A stretch of 9,430 nt of DNA from an uncultured Actinomycetes bacterium (GCA_903918325.1 CAIXDY010000054.1:1-9430); one strand, 5' to 3'. Shown: positions 1 to 7,392, numbered from the stretch's first letter. Numbers and translations: made by a program. The notes: generated by a model not told the origin, from the sequence alone.

Positions 1-173
1 GGTCGTCCAGCAATCCAGTAAGCAATTGGCCCCAGGGTTCCAATAACAATAATTATTAATATCCATGCCCACTTTGGCAGATTTCTGATTTGGCTTTCAT
101 CAGTACGCGCACAATCTATCAATGTATAAATTGTGAAACCGGTCAATAACAGAATCGGCAGGATGCGTGACAT
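1..173 (-). CDS. PLDc_N-domain small membrane protein (partial, C-terminus off the left edge)
   Basis: Translating the complement from the ATG at 173 gives an open frame of 57 codons running off the window. It begins MSRILPILLLTGFTIYTLID, continues with CARTDES and NLPKW, then a second hydrophobic stretch and a WIAGR end. This pattern (a TM helix ending in Y-x-L-x-D-C, a short polar loop with TDES and LPKW, then a second TM helix) is that of the phospholipase D nuclease N-terminal (PLDc_N) domain. In actinobacteria this domain often occurs as a small stand-alone two-helix membrane protein, so no nuclease activity should be assumed. The start lies 4 nt past the menA stop with no good Shine-Dalgarno, which suggests translation coupled to menA. 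The role is unknown; proximity to menA hints at membrane or quinone physiology. The C-terminal part is not visible. Confidence 0.8.
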   Translation of the reverse strand, partial: MSRILPILLLTGFTIYTLIDCARTDESQIRNLPKWAWILIIIVIGTLGPIAYWIAGR

Positions 174-177
174 GGTT

Positions 178-1026
178 TTAGTGTATCGCTAGACCGATAG
201 CAAAAATAGCTGCAAAAATTAATTGAAGTTTCCCGGTCTTACCTAACAAAGGAATGAGTGCGGGTCCAGTTGTGCCTGAAAGCACTGAACGTGAAACCGA
301 AATCGTGAGCGGTAGAACCAACAGCGTTAGTAATGCCCATGGAATGAAAGTGGCGATTGCGGCCACATGCGCAAGGACAAGTAAAGCTACGAAGCCACGG
401 CGGGCACGAGCATCACCAAGTCGTACTGCGATTGTTCTTTTTCCAACGAGTTCATCTTGCGCCCGGTCACGAATGTTATTTACAGCAAGAAGTGCACAAG
501 CTAAAGCACCCATAGGAACTGAACAGATAATACTTAAAACGCTCACCCGGCCAGTTTGTGCATAAAAAGTTCCAACGGTTGCGGTTAGACCAAAGAAAAT
601 GAAAACAGATACTTCGCCAAGACCTTTATACCCGTAAGGGTTTTTACCGCCCGTGTATCCCCAGGCTGCAGCAATCGCGATAACCCCAACTAGTAATAGC
701 CACAGTGAAGAAAGCAACGACAACCAAATTCCAGCGATTGATGCAATTGCAAAAGCGATGTATGCCGCAGTTTTAACTTGTTTAGCTGTAGCTAAACCAC
801 TGGCTACTAAGCGCGTTGGTCCAACGCGGTTGGTATCAGTGCCTTTAACTCCATCTGAATAATCATTGGCGTAGTTGACGCCGATTTGCATCCAGAGCCC
901 CACTTTTAAAGCTAATGCTGCACGGAACCAGTTCCAGTCACTACCAGCCAGTGCTGTTGCAACAACCACAGGTGCAATTGCTGCGGGCAAAGTGCGTGGA
1001 CGCGCACCGAGAATCCACTTATTCAT
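178..1026 (-). CDS. menA: 1,4-dihydroxy-2-naphthoate polyprenyltransferase MenA
   Basis: Integral membrane UbiA-family prenyltransferase that attaches the polyprenyl tail to DHNA, giving demethylmenaquinone. From the chosen ATG at 1026 it has 282 aa. The N-terminus MNKWILGARPRTLPAAIAPV matches the family's 'W..GARPRTLPAA..PV' opening. The first Asp-rich site is NDYSD (residues 54-58) followed by KGTD; the second is RDRAQDE with GKRT (residues 196-207). Several hydrophobic helices fill the rest, and the length is normal. An ATG 18 nt upstream (1044) would add MRKWWL; I prefer 1026 because it restores the family N-terminus. The menE stop codon overlaps this start by 8 nt (minus strand ATGAATAA), so the two are very likely translationally coupled in one minus-strand operon. 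Confidence 0.95.
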   Translation of the reverse strand: MNKWILGARPRTLPAAIAPVVVATALAGSDWNWFRAALALKVGLWMQIGVNYANDYSDGVKGTDTNRVGPTRLVASGLATAKQVKTAAYIAFAIASIAGIWLSLLSSLWLLLVGVIAIAAAWGYTGGKNPYGYKGLGEVSVFIFFGLTATVGTFYAQTGRVSVLSIICSVPMGALACALLAVNNIRDRAQDELVGKRTIAVRLGDARARRGFVALLVLAHVAAIATFIPWALLTLLVLPLTISVSRSVLSGTTGPALIPLLGKTGKLQLIFAAIFAIGLAIH

Positions 1027-2095
1027 TAACCACCATTTTCGCAAGCGCTGTGCGATCGACTTTGCCGATACCTAGCAATGGTATCGAATCAAGTTGGTGA
1101 ATTCCTTTAGGCTTTGAAGCAGAACCAAGTGCTGCCTCTAAATAAAGCGCGATATCACTTTCATTAACTTGACCCACAACTGCAAGATGTAGTGCATGCC
1201 CCCATTGCGTGTCATTGATAGCAAATGCAGCAAATTCAATTTCTGGGTATCGAATTGATAATGTGGCTTCGATTGCAGTAAGTGAAATGTTTTCTCCACC
1301 AGAAATAATTACATCATCGGCACGTCCCAGAATTTTTAGAATTCCATCAGTAATTTTACCAAGGTCATTGGTTTCAAACCAACCATTGGTTTTACGAAAA
1401 AGCTCAGGTGCATTTAAATAACTATCTGCCATTACCGATCCACGAATCTGTACAAGACCTTTTGCATTAATTGAAAATTCGACACCTTCGATTGCTTGAC
1501 CGTTATAGATGCAACCACCTGAAGTTTCCGTCATGCCATAAGTTTCAACTACCGAAATATTTGCCGCCTCGGCTTGCGCTTTCAGGGCTGGCGACAAAGC
1601 CGCACCCCCAACTAAAACTGCTTGTGCAGTTTGTAGATGTCGCAAAAGTCGATCTTCGCCGTTGAGTGCACGAAATAACTGCGTCGGAACGATGGAAGTG
1701 AAATCTACTTTCGGATATTCACCTTCATGTTCACGTAAATCAATTGGAAGTGTGCCAAGTTCCATCGAACGAACAATCACATTGATTGCAGCAATATGTG
1801 TTACTGGCAAAAATAATGACCACGTTTGTCCTGGATGTGCATTCAGAAATTTATTTGATGCACGAGCTGATGCTAAAAGTGCAGGCGGGCTAAATGAGAC
1901 TTCTTTACTCATTCCTGTCGTACCGCTGGTGCCGATGACAAGGGCAATATGTGCCGGACATGTAGCAGAACGGATTTCGCCAATACCTAGCGCCGGCCCA
2001 GTACCAGCCAATGCGGCCGCGATTTCCCCCACTAAATCAGGGATTGCGCACGCAGGGCTAACTCGGCGAATATCTCGTTGTGACTTCATGTCCAT
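1019..2095 (-). CDS. menE: o-succinylbenzoate--CoA ligase MenE (short actinobacterial form)
   Basis: AMP-forming acyl-CoA ligase that converts o-succinylbenzoate (OSB) to OSB-CoA with ATP and CoA, in the cytoplasm. At 358 aa it is shorter than enterobacterial or Bacillus MenE (about 450-490 aa) but close to actinobacterial MenE, whose N-terminal domain is reduced. The ANL-family motifs are present in order: P-loop TSGTTGMSK (56-64), YGMTETSGG (186-194), a TNDLG segment with the ribose-binding Asp at about 244, GRADD with Arg at about 258, the hinge segment IISGGENIS, and the C-terminal catalytic Lys in GIGKVDR (about residue 345). The product of this reaction is the substrate of MenB, encoded divergently 41 bp away. 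Start: ATG at 2095, with a second in-frame ATG at 2089; an in-frame stop lies just upstream. No Shine-Dalgarno is visible, which fits a leaderless or nearly leaderless message. Confidence 0.94.
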   Translation of the reverse strand: MDMKSQRDIRRVSPACAIPDLVGEIAAALAGTGPALGIGEIRSATCPAHIALVIGTSGTTGMSKEVSFSPPALLASARASNKFLNAHPGQTWSLFLPVTHIAAINVIVRSMELGTLPIDLREHEGEYPKVDFTSIVPTQLFRALNGEDRLLRHLQTAQAVLVGGAALSPALKAQAEAANISVVETYGMTETSGGCIYNGQAIEGVEFSINAKGLVQIRGSVMADSYLNAPELFRKTNGWFETNDLGKITDGILKILGRADDVIISGGENISLTAIEATLSIRYPEIEFAAFAINDTQWGHALHLAVVGQVNESDIALYLEAALGSASKPKGIHQLDSIPLLGIGKVDRTALAKMVVNE

Positions 2096-2103
2096 TGCAG
2101 CCG

Positions 2104-2110
2104 TAGGCTA
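2104..2110. promoter_or_regulatory. Candidate bidirectional -10 element between menE and menB
   Basis: The 41-bp divergent gap (2096-2136) contains TAGGCTA. On the plus strand TAGGCT (2104-2109) fits the actinobacterial TANNNT -10, with GTGACT (2080-2085) as a weak -35 at 18 bp spacing. Initiation near 2116 would give a leader of about 21 nt holding the menB ribosome-binding site. On the minus strand TAGCCT (2110-2105) would start transcription near 2098, about 3 nt before the menE ATG. Read from sequence alone; no transcript data. Confidence 0.4.
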
Positions 2111-2127
2111 TCGCTAGTAAAGACAAT

Positions 2128-2132
2128 GGAGG
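2128..2132 (+). promoter_or_regulatory. Shine-Dalgarno of menB
   Basis: GGAGG followed by AAAT lies 4 nt before the GTG at 2137. It is the strongest ribosome-binding site in the window and decides the non-ATG start of menB. The ATG at 2135 is out of the menB frame. Confidence 0.75.
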
Positions 2133-2136
2133 AAAT

Positions 2137-3015
2137 GTGAGCAAGCCGTTTAAGCGTGAATTTGGTAGCCGAGAGATTCCTGCCTGGGTCAATGCGCCCG
2201 GTGGTGAAGATTTTGCAGATATTAAATATCAAATGGGTGATGGAATTGCAAAGATCACCATTAATCGGCCACAAGTTCGCAATGCGTTCCGCCCTCAAAC
2301 AATTATTGAATTAATCGAAGCTTTTAATTTAGCGCGCGACAATGAAGATGTTGGCGTGATTATTTTGACTGGCGAAGGAACTGAGGCTTTTTGTTCCGGT
2401 GGCGACATAAGCGTCCGCGGAGATGATGGTTATCTAGGCGATGACAAGTTGTCTAAAAAAGGTATCGGGCGTTTAAATGTTTTAGATTTACAAGTACAAA
2501 TTCGTCGTACACCTAAACCAGTTGTTGCAATGGTTGCTGGTTGGGCAGTCGGTGGGGGACATGTTCTTCATGTTGTTTGCGATTTAACTATTGCTGCCGA
2601 CAATGCAAAGTTTGGTCAGACAGGTCCAATGGTGGGTTCCTTTGATGGCGGATACGGCGCAGGTTTATTAGCCGCACACGTTGGTCAAAAGAAAGCCCGT
2701 GAAATTTGGTTCTTAACGCGCCAATATGATGCCCAAGAAGCTCTAGATATGGGGTTAGTAAATACTGTAGTTCCCGTTGCAGAGCTAGAAGCAGAAACTG
2801 TTTCTTGGTGCCGCGAAATGCTACGCAACTCTCCACTTGCTTTGCGCTTACTCAAATCAAGTTTAAATGCTGCAGATGATGGTTTAGCTGGTGTGCAACA
2901 GTTAGCTGGCGATGCAACGCTCTTGTTCTATATGTCAGAAGAAGGTCAAGAGGGCCGCGACGCATATAAGGAAAAACGAAATCCTGATTTCGGGAAATTC
3001 CCAAAGCGTCCTTAA
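2137..3015 (+). CDS. menB: 1,4-dihydroxy-2-naphthoyl-CoA synthase MenB (type I active site)
   Basis: Crotonase-fold enzyme that cyclises OSB-CoA to DHNA-CoA. It has 292 aa from a GTG start with a strong Shine-Dalgarno; E. coli MenB is 285 aa and the two look collinear from the active site to the C-terminus. Visible motifs: FCSGGDISVRGDDGY (85-99), with the oxyanion-hole and substrate loop; GWAVGGGHVLH (135-145); QTGPMVGSFDGGYG (161-174), with catalytic Asp170 equivalent to E. coli Asp163; LFYM with Tyr265 equivalent to E. coli Tyr258; and the family C-terminus RNPDFGKFPKRP. Residue 163 is Gly, as in bicarbonate-dependent type I enzymes, where mycobacterial type II enzymes have Asp (see findings). 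First gene of the plus-strand menBCD unit; the menC start follows its stop after 3 nt. Confidence 0.97.
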   Translation: MSKPFKREFGSREIPAWVNAPGGEDFADIKYQMGDGIAKITINRPQVRNAFRPQTIIELIEAFNLARDNEDVGVIILTGEGTEAFCSGGDISVRGDDGYLGDDKLSKKGIGRLNVLDLQVQIRRTPKPVVAMVAGWAVGGGHVLHVVCDLTIAADNAKFGQTGPMVGSFDGGYGAGLLAAHVGQKKAREIWFLTRQYDAQEALDMGLVNTVVPVAELEAETVSWCREMLRNSPLALRLLKSSLNAADDGLAGVQQLAGDATLLFYMSEEGQEGRDAYKEKRNPDFGKFPKRP

Positions 3016-3018
3016 TAC

Positions 3019-3966
3019 ATGCTTGATGAGCTCATTGACTCACTGCGAGTCATAACACTTCCAACTAAGACTAACTTTCGCGGAATAGATCACCGAGAAG
3101 TTGCGCTCTTTAAAGGTCGGCAAGGTTGGGCTGAGTTTTCCCCTTTTCTTGAGTACGACGATCTAGAAAGTACGGCATGGCTGCGCTGCGCAATTGAAGC
3201 GGCAACTATCGCTGCACCAGCCTTTAAACGTAGCTCTATTGCGGTGAATGGAACTATCCCTGCAATAAATGACAAAAAACGAATTGAAGAGATTGTTGCT
3301 TTATATCCAGGAGTTAAAACTTTTAAAATTAAAGTCGGCGATAACTTGTCAGAAGATGTTGCTCGTATTGCTGCGGTCAAGTCGCTCCATCCACAAGCTG
3401 CAATCAGAATCGACGTCAATGGCAGTTGGTCTGTAGATGACGCGCTACGTAATCTTTATGCAATGTATGAAGAAGTTGGGGCTTTTGAATATGTTGAGCA
3501 ACCATGCAATACGGTTGAAGAATTAAGGGAACTGAAAAGTAAAATCCGGATTCCACTTTATATTGCTGGCGATGAAGTGCTGCGCAAAGCAAAAGATCCT
3601 TTTGACGTAAATCTTGATGGCGCAGTTGATTATCTGATGCTGAAAGTGCAACCGCTAGGTGGAATTAATCGGGCGATGAAACTTGCCGAGCATCATAAAA
3701 TCCCAGTCGTTGTTTCGAGTGCGCTTGAAAGCGCAGTAGGTATTTTGTATGGATTAAAACTTGCTGCAATCCTTCCTACTCTGGATTTTGCTTGTGGTTT
3801 AGCTACGGCATCACTGCTGAAATCCAATGTAGGTAATCTGCCAATTGTTGATGGAAATATCCAGATCACTGAGTTTGAGCCGAATTTTGAGGGTTTAGAT
3901 GTGTCACCAGAACGCTTCGATTGGTGGAAGAATCGAATCATGAGAACCGCGGAGCTATTGAAATGA
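3019..3966 (+). CDS. menC: o-succinylbenzoate synthase MenC
   Basis: Enolase-superfamily dehydratase that turns SHCHC into o-succinylbenzoate, a cytoplasmic Mg2+ enzyme. It has 315 aa. The N-terminal capping part includes WAEFSPF (37-43). In the barrel the expected residues appear in order: KIK motif (Lys103, Lys105), metal ligands Asp132 in IDVNG, Glu160 in VEQP and Asp185 in AGDE, then Lys209 in LKVQPLGG. Spacing between these closely follows E. coli MenC (K133, D161, E190, D213, K235). The segment SSALESAVG (223-231) is also typical. Some superfamily members racemise N-acylamino acids, but the position between menB and menD supports MenC. The start is 3 nt after the menB stop and lacks a good Shine-Dalgarno; its last codons overlap the menD ATG (ATGA at 3963-3966), so coupling through menBCD is likely. 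Confidence 0.95.
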   Translation: MLDELIDSLRVITLPTKTNFRGIDHREVALFKGRQGWAEFSPFLEYDDLESTAWLRCAIEAATIAAPAFKRSSIAVNGTIPAINDKKRIEEIVALYPGVKTFKIKVGDNLSEDVARIAAVKSLHPQAAIRIDVNGSWSVDDALRNLYAMYEEVGAFEYVEQPCNTVEELRELKSKIRIPLYIAGDEVLRKAKDPFDVNLDGAVDYLMLKVQPLGGINRAMKLAEHHKIPVVVSSALESAVGILYGLKLAAILPTLDFACGLATASLLKSNVGNLPIVDGNIQITEFEPNFEGLDVSPERFDWWKNRIMRTAELLK

Positions 3967-5537
3967 ATAACTCAACCAGCCTTGCTCGCGTAATTGTGCG
4001 CCAAATCATCGAAGCTGGAATTACCGACGTAGTTATATCTCCGGGCTCGCGTAACGCACCTTTATCTTTAGCTTTTCATGCAGCCGCTGAACGCGAATTA
4101 ATTAAACTTCACATACGAATCGATGAAAGAACCGCAGCATTTTTCGCTCTTGGTTTAATTAAAGCCACCGGTCGCCCCGTTCCCGTTGTTTGCACCAGTG
4201 GAACTGCCGTTGCTAATTATCACCCAGCAGTTTTAGAGGCTAGCCATACGAATGCACCGTTACTGGTTTTAACTGCGGATCGCCCCGCAATTTTACGTAA
4301 AACTGGTGCTAATCAAACTACTGAACAAGCCCGTATTTATGGAAAAGCAGTTCGCTACTTTGCCGATATTGATGGCCCAGTATTTCCTATGGAATTACCT
4401 TTCGATAGTTTGCGAAATGGTCCAGTTCATTTAAATCTACAGTTTGATGAACCAATGCTGCCGGATGATTCGACTCAGTGGTTGGATGAAATTAAAGCAG
4501 CACCAAAAACATTTGAAACCAGAACTAAGCCCGGAACGCTCAAGAGTGATGCTAACCGGGGAGTTTTAGTTGTTGGACATGATCGTGGAGGTTTGTCGGC
4601 TGAAGCAGTTAATAAATTTGCCATGAGTTTGGGTTGGCCAATTATTGCTGAGGACCCACTTACTTTTCCAAGTGCAATTGCACACGCGTCGATTTTCTTA
4701 ACATCTACTGAAATTCGTGCCGCTTTAATTCCTCAAACCGTAATTGTTATAGGCCGAACAACTTTGTCGCGTTCAGTTAACGCTTATATAAAATTGGCGC
4801 CGACTCAAATCGTCATTGATCCGCGAATGGCAACTGTGGATAGCGATCGCAGCGCAGATAAGCGATTTACCGAGATTCCTTCACTTAACACGCAACCAGC
4901 AAGTGACGAGTGGTTAGCGCAGTGGCAAAAATATGCAGCACGATGCAAGAAAAGTATTGATGCATTAAACGGTTTTACTGAAGCCACAATTGCTAGAGAA
5001 ATTGCGGCAGCACTTCCGGTTGGAAGTTCATTATTTGTATCCTCATCGCGGCCAATTCGTGACTTGGAGGGTTTCGCAACTCCTCGCACTGGAGTTACTA
5101 CGTATGCCAATCGTGGTTTAGCTGGAATCGACGGCAACATTTCTACCGCATTAGGAATTGCATCCGCGAGCAAGCAAACCTTTGCCGTCTTAGGTGATCT
5201 TTCATTCCTTCATGATTTAACGGGATTGATTAATCGCGAAGAGATTAACTGCACTTTTATTGTTATTAATAATGACGGGGGAGGCATTTTTTCAACTCTG
5301 CCACAACGCGGTGTGCCTGGATTCGAAACGGTGTTTGGAACTCCTCATGGCCTAGACCCTGCAGCTATTGCGGCAGCTATGGGAATTAATTCATCGACAA
5401 TAACGACTATAGATGCGCTTAAGAAGTGCATTGCACAACCAGTTAAAGGCATCAATGTTGTTGTAGCTAATGTTCCATCGCGGGATAAAAATGCAGATTC
5501 GCTAAAAGCTATTTATGAAGCGATGAACTCTATTTAA
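3963..5537 (+). CDS. menD: 2-succinyl-5-enolpyruvyl-6-hydroxy-3-cyclohexene-1-carboxylate synthase MenD
   Basis: ThDP-dependent enzyme that adds succinic semialdehyde, derived from 2-oxoglutarate, to isochorismate; first committed step of the pathway. It has 524 aa from the ATG at 3963. The frame is open further upstream, but that part lies inside menC, and the MNNSTSLARVIVRQI start fits the family. Motifs: SPGSRNAPL (26-34); DERTAAFFALG with the ThDP-activating Glu55, the same number as in E. coli; CTSGTAVANYHPAV (77-90) and LTADRP (103-108) in the Pyr domain; NRGLAGIDGN; then the Mg/ThDP site GDLSFLHDL from residue 411 to NNDGGG from residue 436 in the PP domain. A variable central domain lies between. 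The start overlaps the menC stop (ATGA). Its TAA shares the palindrome TTAA (5534-5537) with the stop of convergent menF. Confidence 0.97.
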   Translation: MNNSTSLARVIVRQIIEAGITDVVISPGSRNAPLSLAFHAAAERELIKLHIRIDERTAAFFALGLIKATGRPVPVVCTSGTAVANYHPAVLEASHTNAPLLVLTADRPAILRKTGANQTTEQARIYGKAVRYFADIDGPVFPMELPFDSLRNGPVHLNLQFDEPMLPDDSTQWLDEIKAAPKTFETRTKPGTLKSDANRGVLVVGHDRGGLSAEAVNKFAMSLGWPIIAEDPLTFPSAIAHASIFLTSTEIRAALIPQTVIVIGRTTLSRSVNAYIKLAPTQIVIDPRMATVDSDRSADKRFTEIPSLNTQPASDEWLAQWQKYAARCKKSIDALNGFTEATIAREIAAALPVGSSLFVSSSRPIRDLEGFATPRTGVTTYANRGLAGIDGNISTALGIASASKQTFAVLGDLSFLHDLTGLINREEINCTFIVINNDGGGIFSTLPQRGVPGFETVFGTPHGLDPAAIAAAMGINSSTITTIDALKKCIAQPVKGINVVVANVPSRDKNADSLKAIYEAMNSI

Positions 5538-6754
5538 CGAAGCGCACTTCGCATCGGGATAAATTTTGCTTCACTTTCAGCCAATTCTTTTTGAGGATCT
5601 GATCCGGCGACAATTCCACACCCAGCAAAAATTCGGATTGAATCACCATTAATGTGCCCGCAACGAAGTGCAATACCTAATTCACCATCACCAGCGGCAT
5701 CAATCCAGCCAACTGGCCCGGCGTAACGCCCACGTGACATTCCTTCAATCTCATTAATTAAAGCGGTTGCTTGCAGACGTGGAGTTCCACAAACTGCGGC
5801 AGACGGATGTAGTTTTTCTAAAATAGTAAAAGCATCTACATGCGCCAGAGTTTCGGCAAGGGCTCCAGTCACATCGGTTGCAAGATGCATGACATTTGCT
5901 AAGTGCAAAACAAATGGAGATTCTGGAACATTTATTGATGTACAAAAAGGCTCAATAGCATCAGCAACAGAACGAACTGCATATTCGTGCTCTTCTAAAT
6001 CTTTAGAAGATCGAGCTAATGATGCAGCTAAAGCTAAATCTCGTTCGTCTTCGCCAGTTTTACTAATTGTTCCGGCTAAAACGCGCGAAGTGACCATACC
6101 GCGAGTTAAGCGAAGCAAAAGTTCGGGAGTCGCACCAACTAAGCCTGAGACTGAAAAGTTCCAGGTCGATGGATATTCATTAGCTAAGTTTCGAAGAATA
6201 GATCGAGCATCGATAGTTGACGTTGCAGTTCCAATTACATCACGGGCTAAAACAACTTTGTCTAGTTCGTTATTTTGAATGCGATTCACTGCAGTTTGTA
6301 CTCGATTTTTCCACGCTTCATCGCTGCTTTCATTGGCAGTCCATGTAATTGACGTGTTAGGAATCTTTGGCGCCGATGAATTTAAAACTGGTTGCGGTTC
6401 TGATCCAATCCATGTAATCCAGGATTTACCGGTTTTATTACCCACAATTACTCGCGGAATCACTAGAACCGAGACATCTTCAGGCGAAAATGAAAATGAT
6501 GCAAAAAGAACTGGGCCAGTACCGTTTCCGTGCACCGTATTTGTAACAGCAAAACCCTCTAATTGCTTCTGCCACCAGTGACGCGCATCGGCAAAGCGAT
6601 GTGGGCCACTGACGGTGGTTGTTGCATATACGCCCCAACCAACTAAACCTTCACCTGAACGAACCCAAGCAAAAGGTTGGGAATCCGGCAATAAATCCAG
6701 CAGTGGCAAATGTTCGCCAAGGCGCGTAGTAGTTACTGGGGTAAGGGAAGCCAT
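5534..6754 (-). CDS. menF: Isochorismate synthase MenF
   Basis: Chorismate-binding enzyme that isomerises chorismate to isochorismate, the substrate of MenD; cytoplasmic, Mg2+-dependent. It has 406 aa. The N-terminal third is variable; the chorismate-binding domain starts near residue 150. Seen there: LDKVVLARD with the general-base Lys166; GATPELL (207-213) with Glu211 matching the family's general acid; LAGTISKTG (226-234); the EEHEY segment (244-248); HLATDVTG (290-297); LHPSAAVCGTP (315-325); IEGMSRGRYAGPVGW (336-350); and AGCGIVAGSDPQKE (377-390) with the acidic tail of the metal site. An entC-type siderophore role or a salicylate synthase is possible by family, but the position against menD argues for menaquinone. 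The ATG at 6754 is 14 nt after the bioY stop, so the two are probably co-transcribed, apart from the other men genes. Confidence 0.93.
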   Translation of the reverse strand: MASLTPVTTTRLGEHLPLLDLLPDSQPFAWVRSGEGLVGWGVYATTTVSGPHRFADARHWWQKQLEGFAVTNTVHGNGTGPVLFASFSFSPEDVSVLVIPRVIVGNKTGKSWITWIGSEPQPVLNSSAPKIPNTSITWTANESSDEAWKNRVQTAVNRIQNNELDKVVLARDVIGTATSTIDARSILRNLANEYPSTWNFSVSGLVGATPELLLRLTRGMVTSRVLAGTISKTGEDERDLALAASLARSSKDLEEHEYAVRSVADAIEPFCTSINVPESPFVLHLANVMHLATDVTGALAETLAHVDAFTILEKLHPSAAVCGTPRLQATALINEIEGMSRGRYAGPVGWIDAAGDGELGIALRCGHINGDSIRIFAGCGIVAGSDPQKELAESEAKFIPMRSALR

Positions 6755-6768
6755 AATGTAATTAAAGT

Positions 6769-7353
6769 CTAAGCGTTCTTTCGATTAACAAATCGCCAAA
6801 GCATTGGCAGTGAAGTTCCAGCAATGGCAATCTTTAAAACTTCACCAATGACAAATGGAGTAACGCCGGCTTTGAAAGTCCAACTCCAACTTTGCCCTGT
6901 GAATTGGTGCAGCCAAAAAACGCCGCAAGCAAAAGTTATAAGCGTTGCAAAAAGCATTGAAGGTAGGGCTGTTAGATACTTTTGATCAAATCTTTTTCGA
7001 TCAAATAAACCCAGCAGATAGGTTGCAAGTAACATTCCAATTAAATATCCACCTGTTGCGCCAGTGACTTTAGCTAAACCAAAACTTTGGCCCGCAAAAA
7101 CTGGGGCACCAGCAATTCCAGCCAATAAATACATTGCAAACGTTGTTACGCCAAGTGAAGTTCCATATGTAGCACCGAGTAAGAGAACGCCAAGAGTTTG
7201 ACCAGTAACAGGAACTGGAGAACCAGGAACTGGAATCGCAATTTGGGCGAGCGCAGCTAGAAAAATAACTCCACCGACTACCAAAGCGCTGTTGCTCAAA
7301 GCGCTGGCACGTGGCAGAACCGTGGCCCGAAGGGATGTAGCTGAAAATGACAT
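6769..7353 (-). CDS. bioY: Biotin ECF transporter substrate-binding subunit BioY
   Basis: Membrane S-component that captures biotin for an energy-coupling-factor transporter. It has 194 aa, a normal length, with about six hydrophobic segments after a polar N-terminus of about 20 residues. BioY motifs: PVPGSPVPVTGQT (41-53), AGIAGAPVFAGQS (78-90), TGGYLIG (100-106) and PFVIGEVLK (166-174). Lys174 fits the biotin-binding Lys; the acidic residue three positions before it is Glu171, where Asp is usual in characterised BioY (see findings). No ATPase (BioM/EcfA) or T-subunit (BioN/EcfT) gene is in the window, so it either borrows a shared ECF module or works alone. The start at 7353 has GAAAGG (7366-7361) about 7 nt upstream. 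Upstream gene of the bioY-menF unit, divergent from menG. Confidence 0.93.
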   Translation of the reverse strand: MSFSATSLRATVLPRASALSNSALVVGGVIFLAALAQIAIPVPGSPVPVTGQTLGVLLLGATYGTSLGVTTFAMYLLAGIAGAPVFAGQSFGLAKVTGATGGYLIGMLLATYLLGLFDRKRFDQKYLTALPSMLFATLITFACGVFWLHQFTGQSWSWTFKAGVTPFVIGEVLKIAIAGTSLPMLWRFVNRKNA

Positions 7354-7386
7354 GCGCCGACCTTTCAGTTCATTGAGTTGTGGATG

Positions 7387-7392
7387 AGCCTA
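7387..7392 (-). promoter_or_regulatory. Candidate -10 element for the bioY-menF unit
   Basis: Minus strand TAGGCT matches TANNNT and is the same hexamer as the proposed menB -10. It would give a leader of about 27 nt that includes the bioY GAAAGG ribosome-binding site. I see no clear -35, so this is weak. Confidence 0.3.

Noticed and set aside
1662..2117. 151-codon plus-strand open frame opposite menE
   Set aside because: It lies entirely across the 5' part of menE, whose motifs are unambiguous, and its translation is low in recognisable domains and rich in Ser/Arg/Pro as expected of an antisense shadow.
3921..3962. Extended menD N-terminus reaching back into menC
   Set aside because: The extra 14 residues lie inside the menC coding end and do not resemble MenD, while the ATG at 3963 gives a standard start and the catalytic Glu at position 55 as in E. 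coli.
4805..5173. 122-codon minus-strand open frame inside menD
   Set aside because: It is opposite the conserved ThDP-binding half of menD and shows no domain, ribosome-binding site or promoter of its own.
5889..6278. 129-codon plus-strand open frame inside menF
   Set aside because: It is antisense to the catalytic domain of menF and has a Ser/Lys/Arg-rich composition without known motifs.
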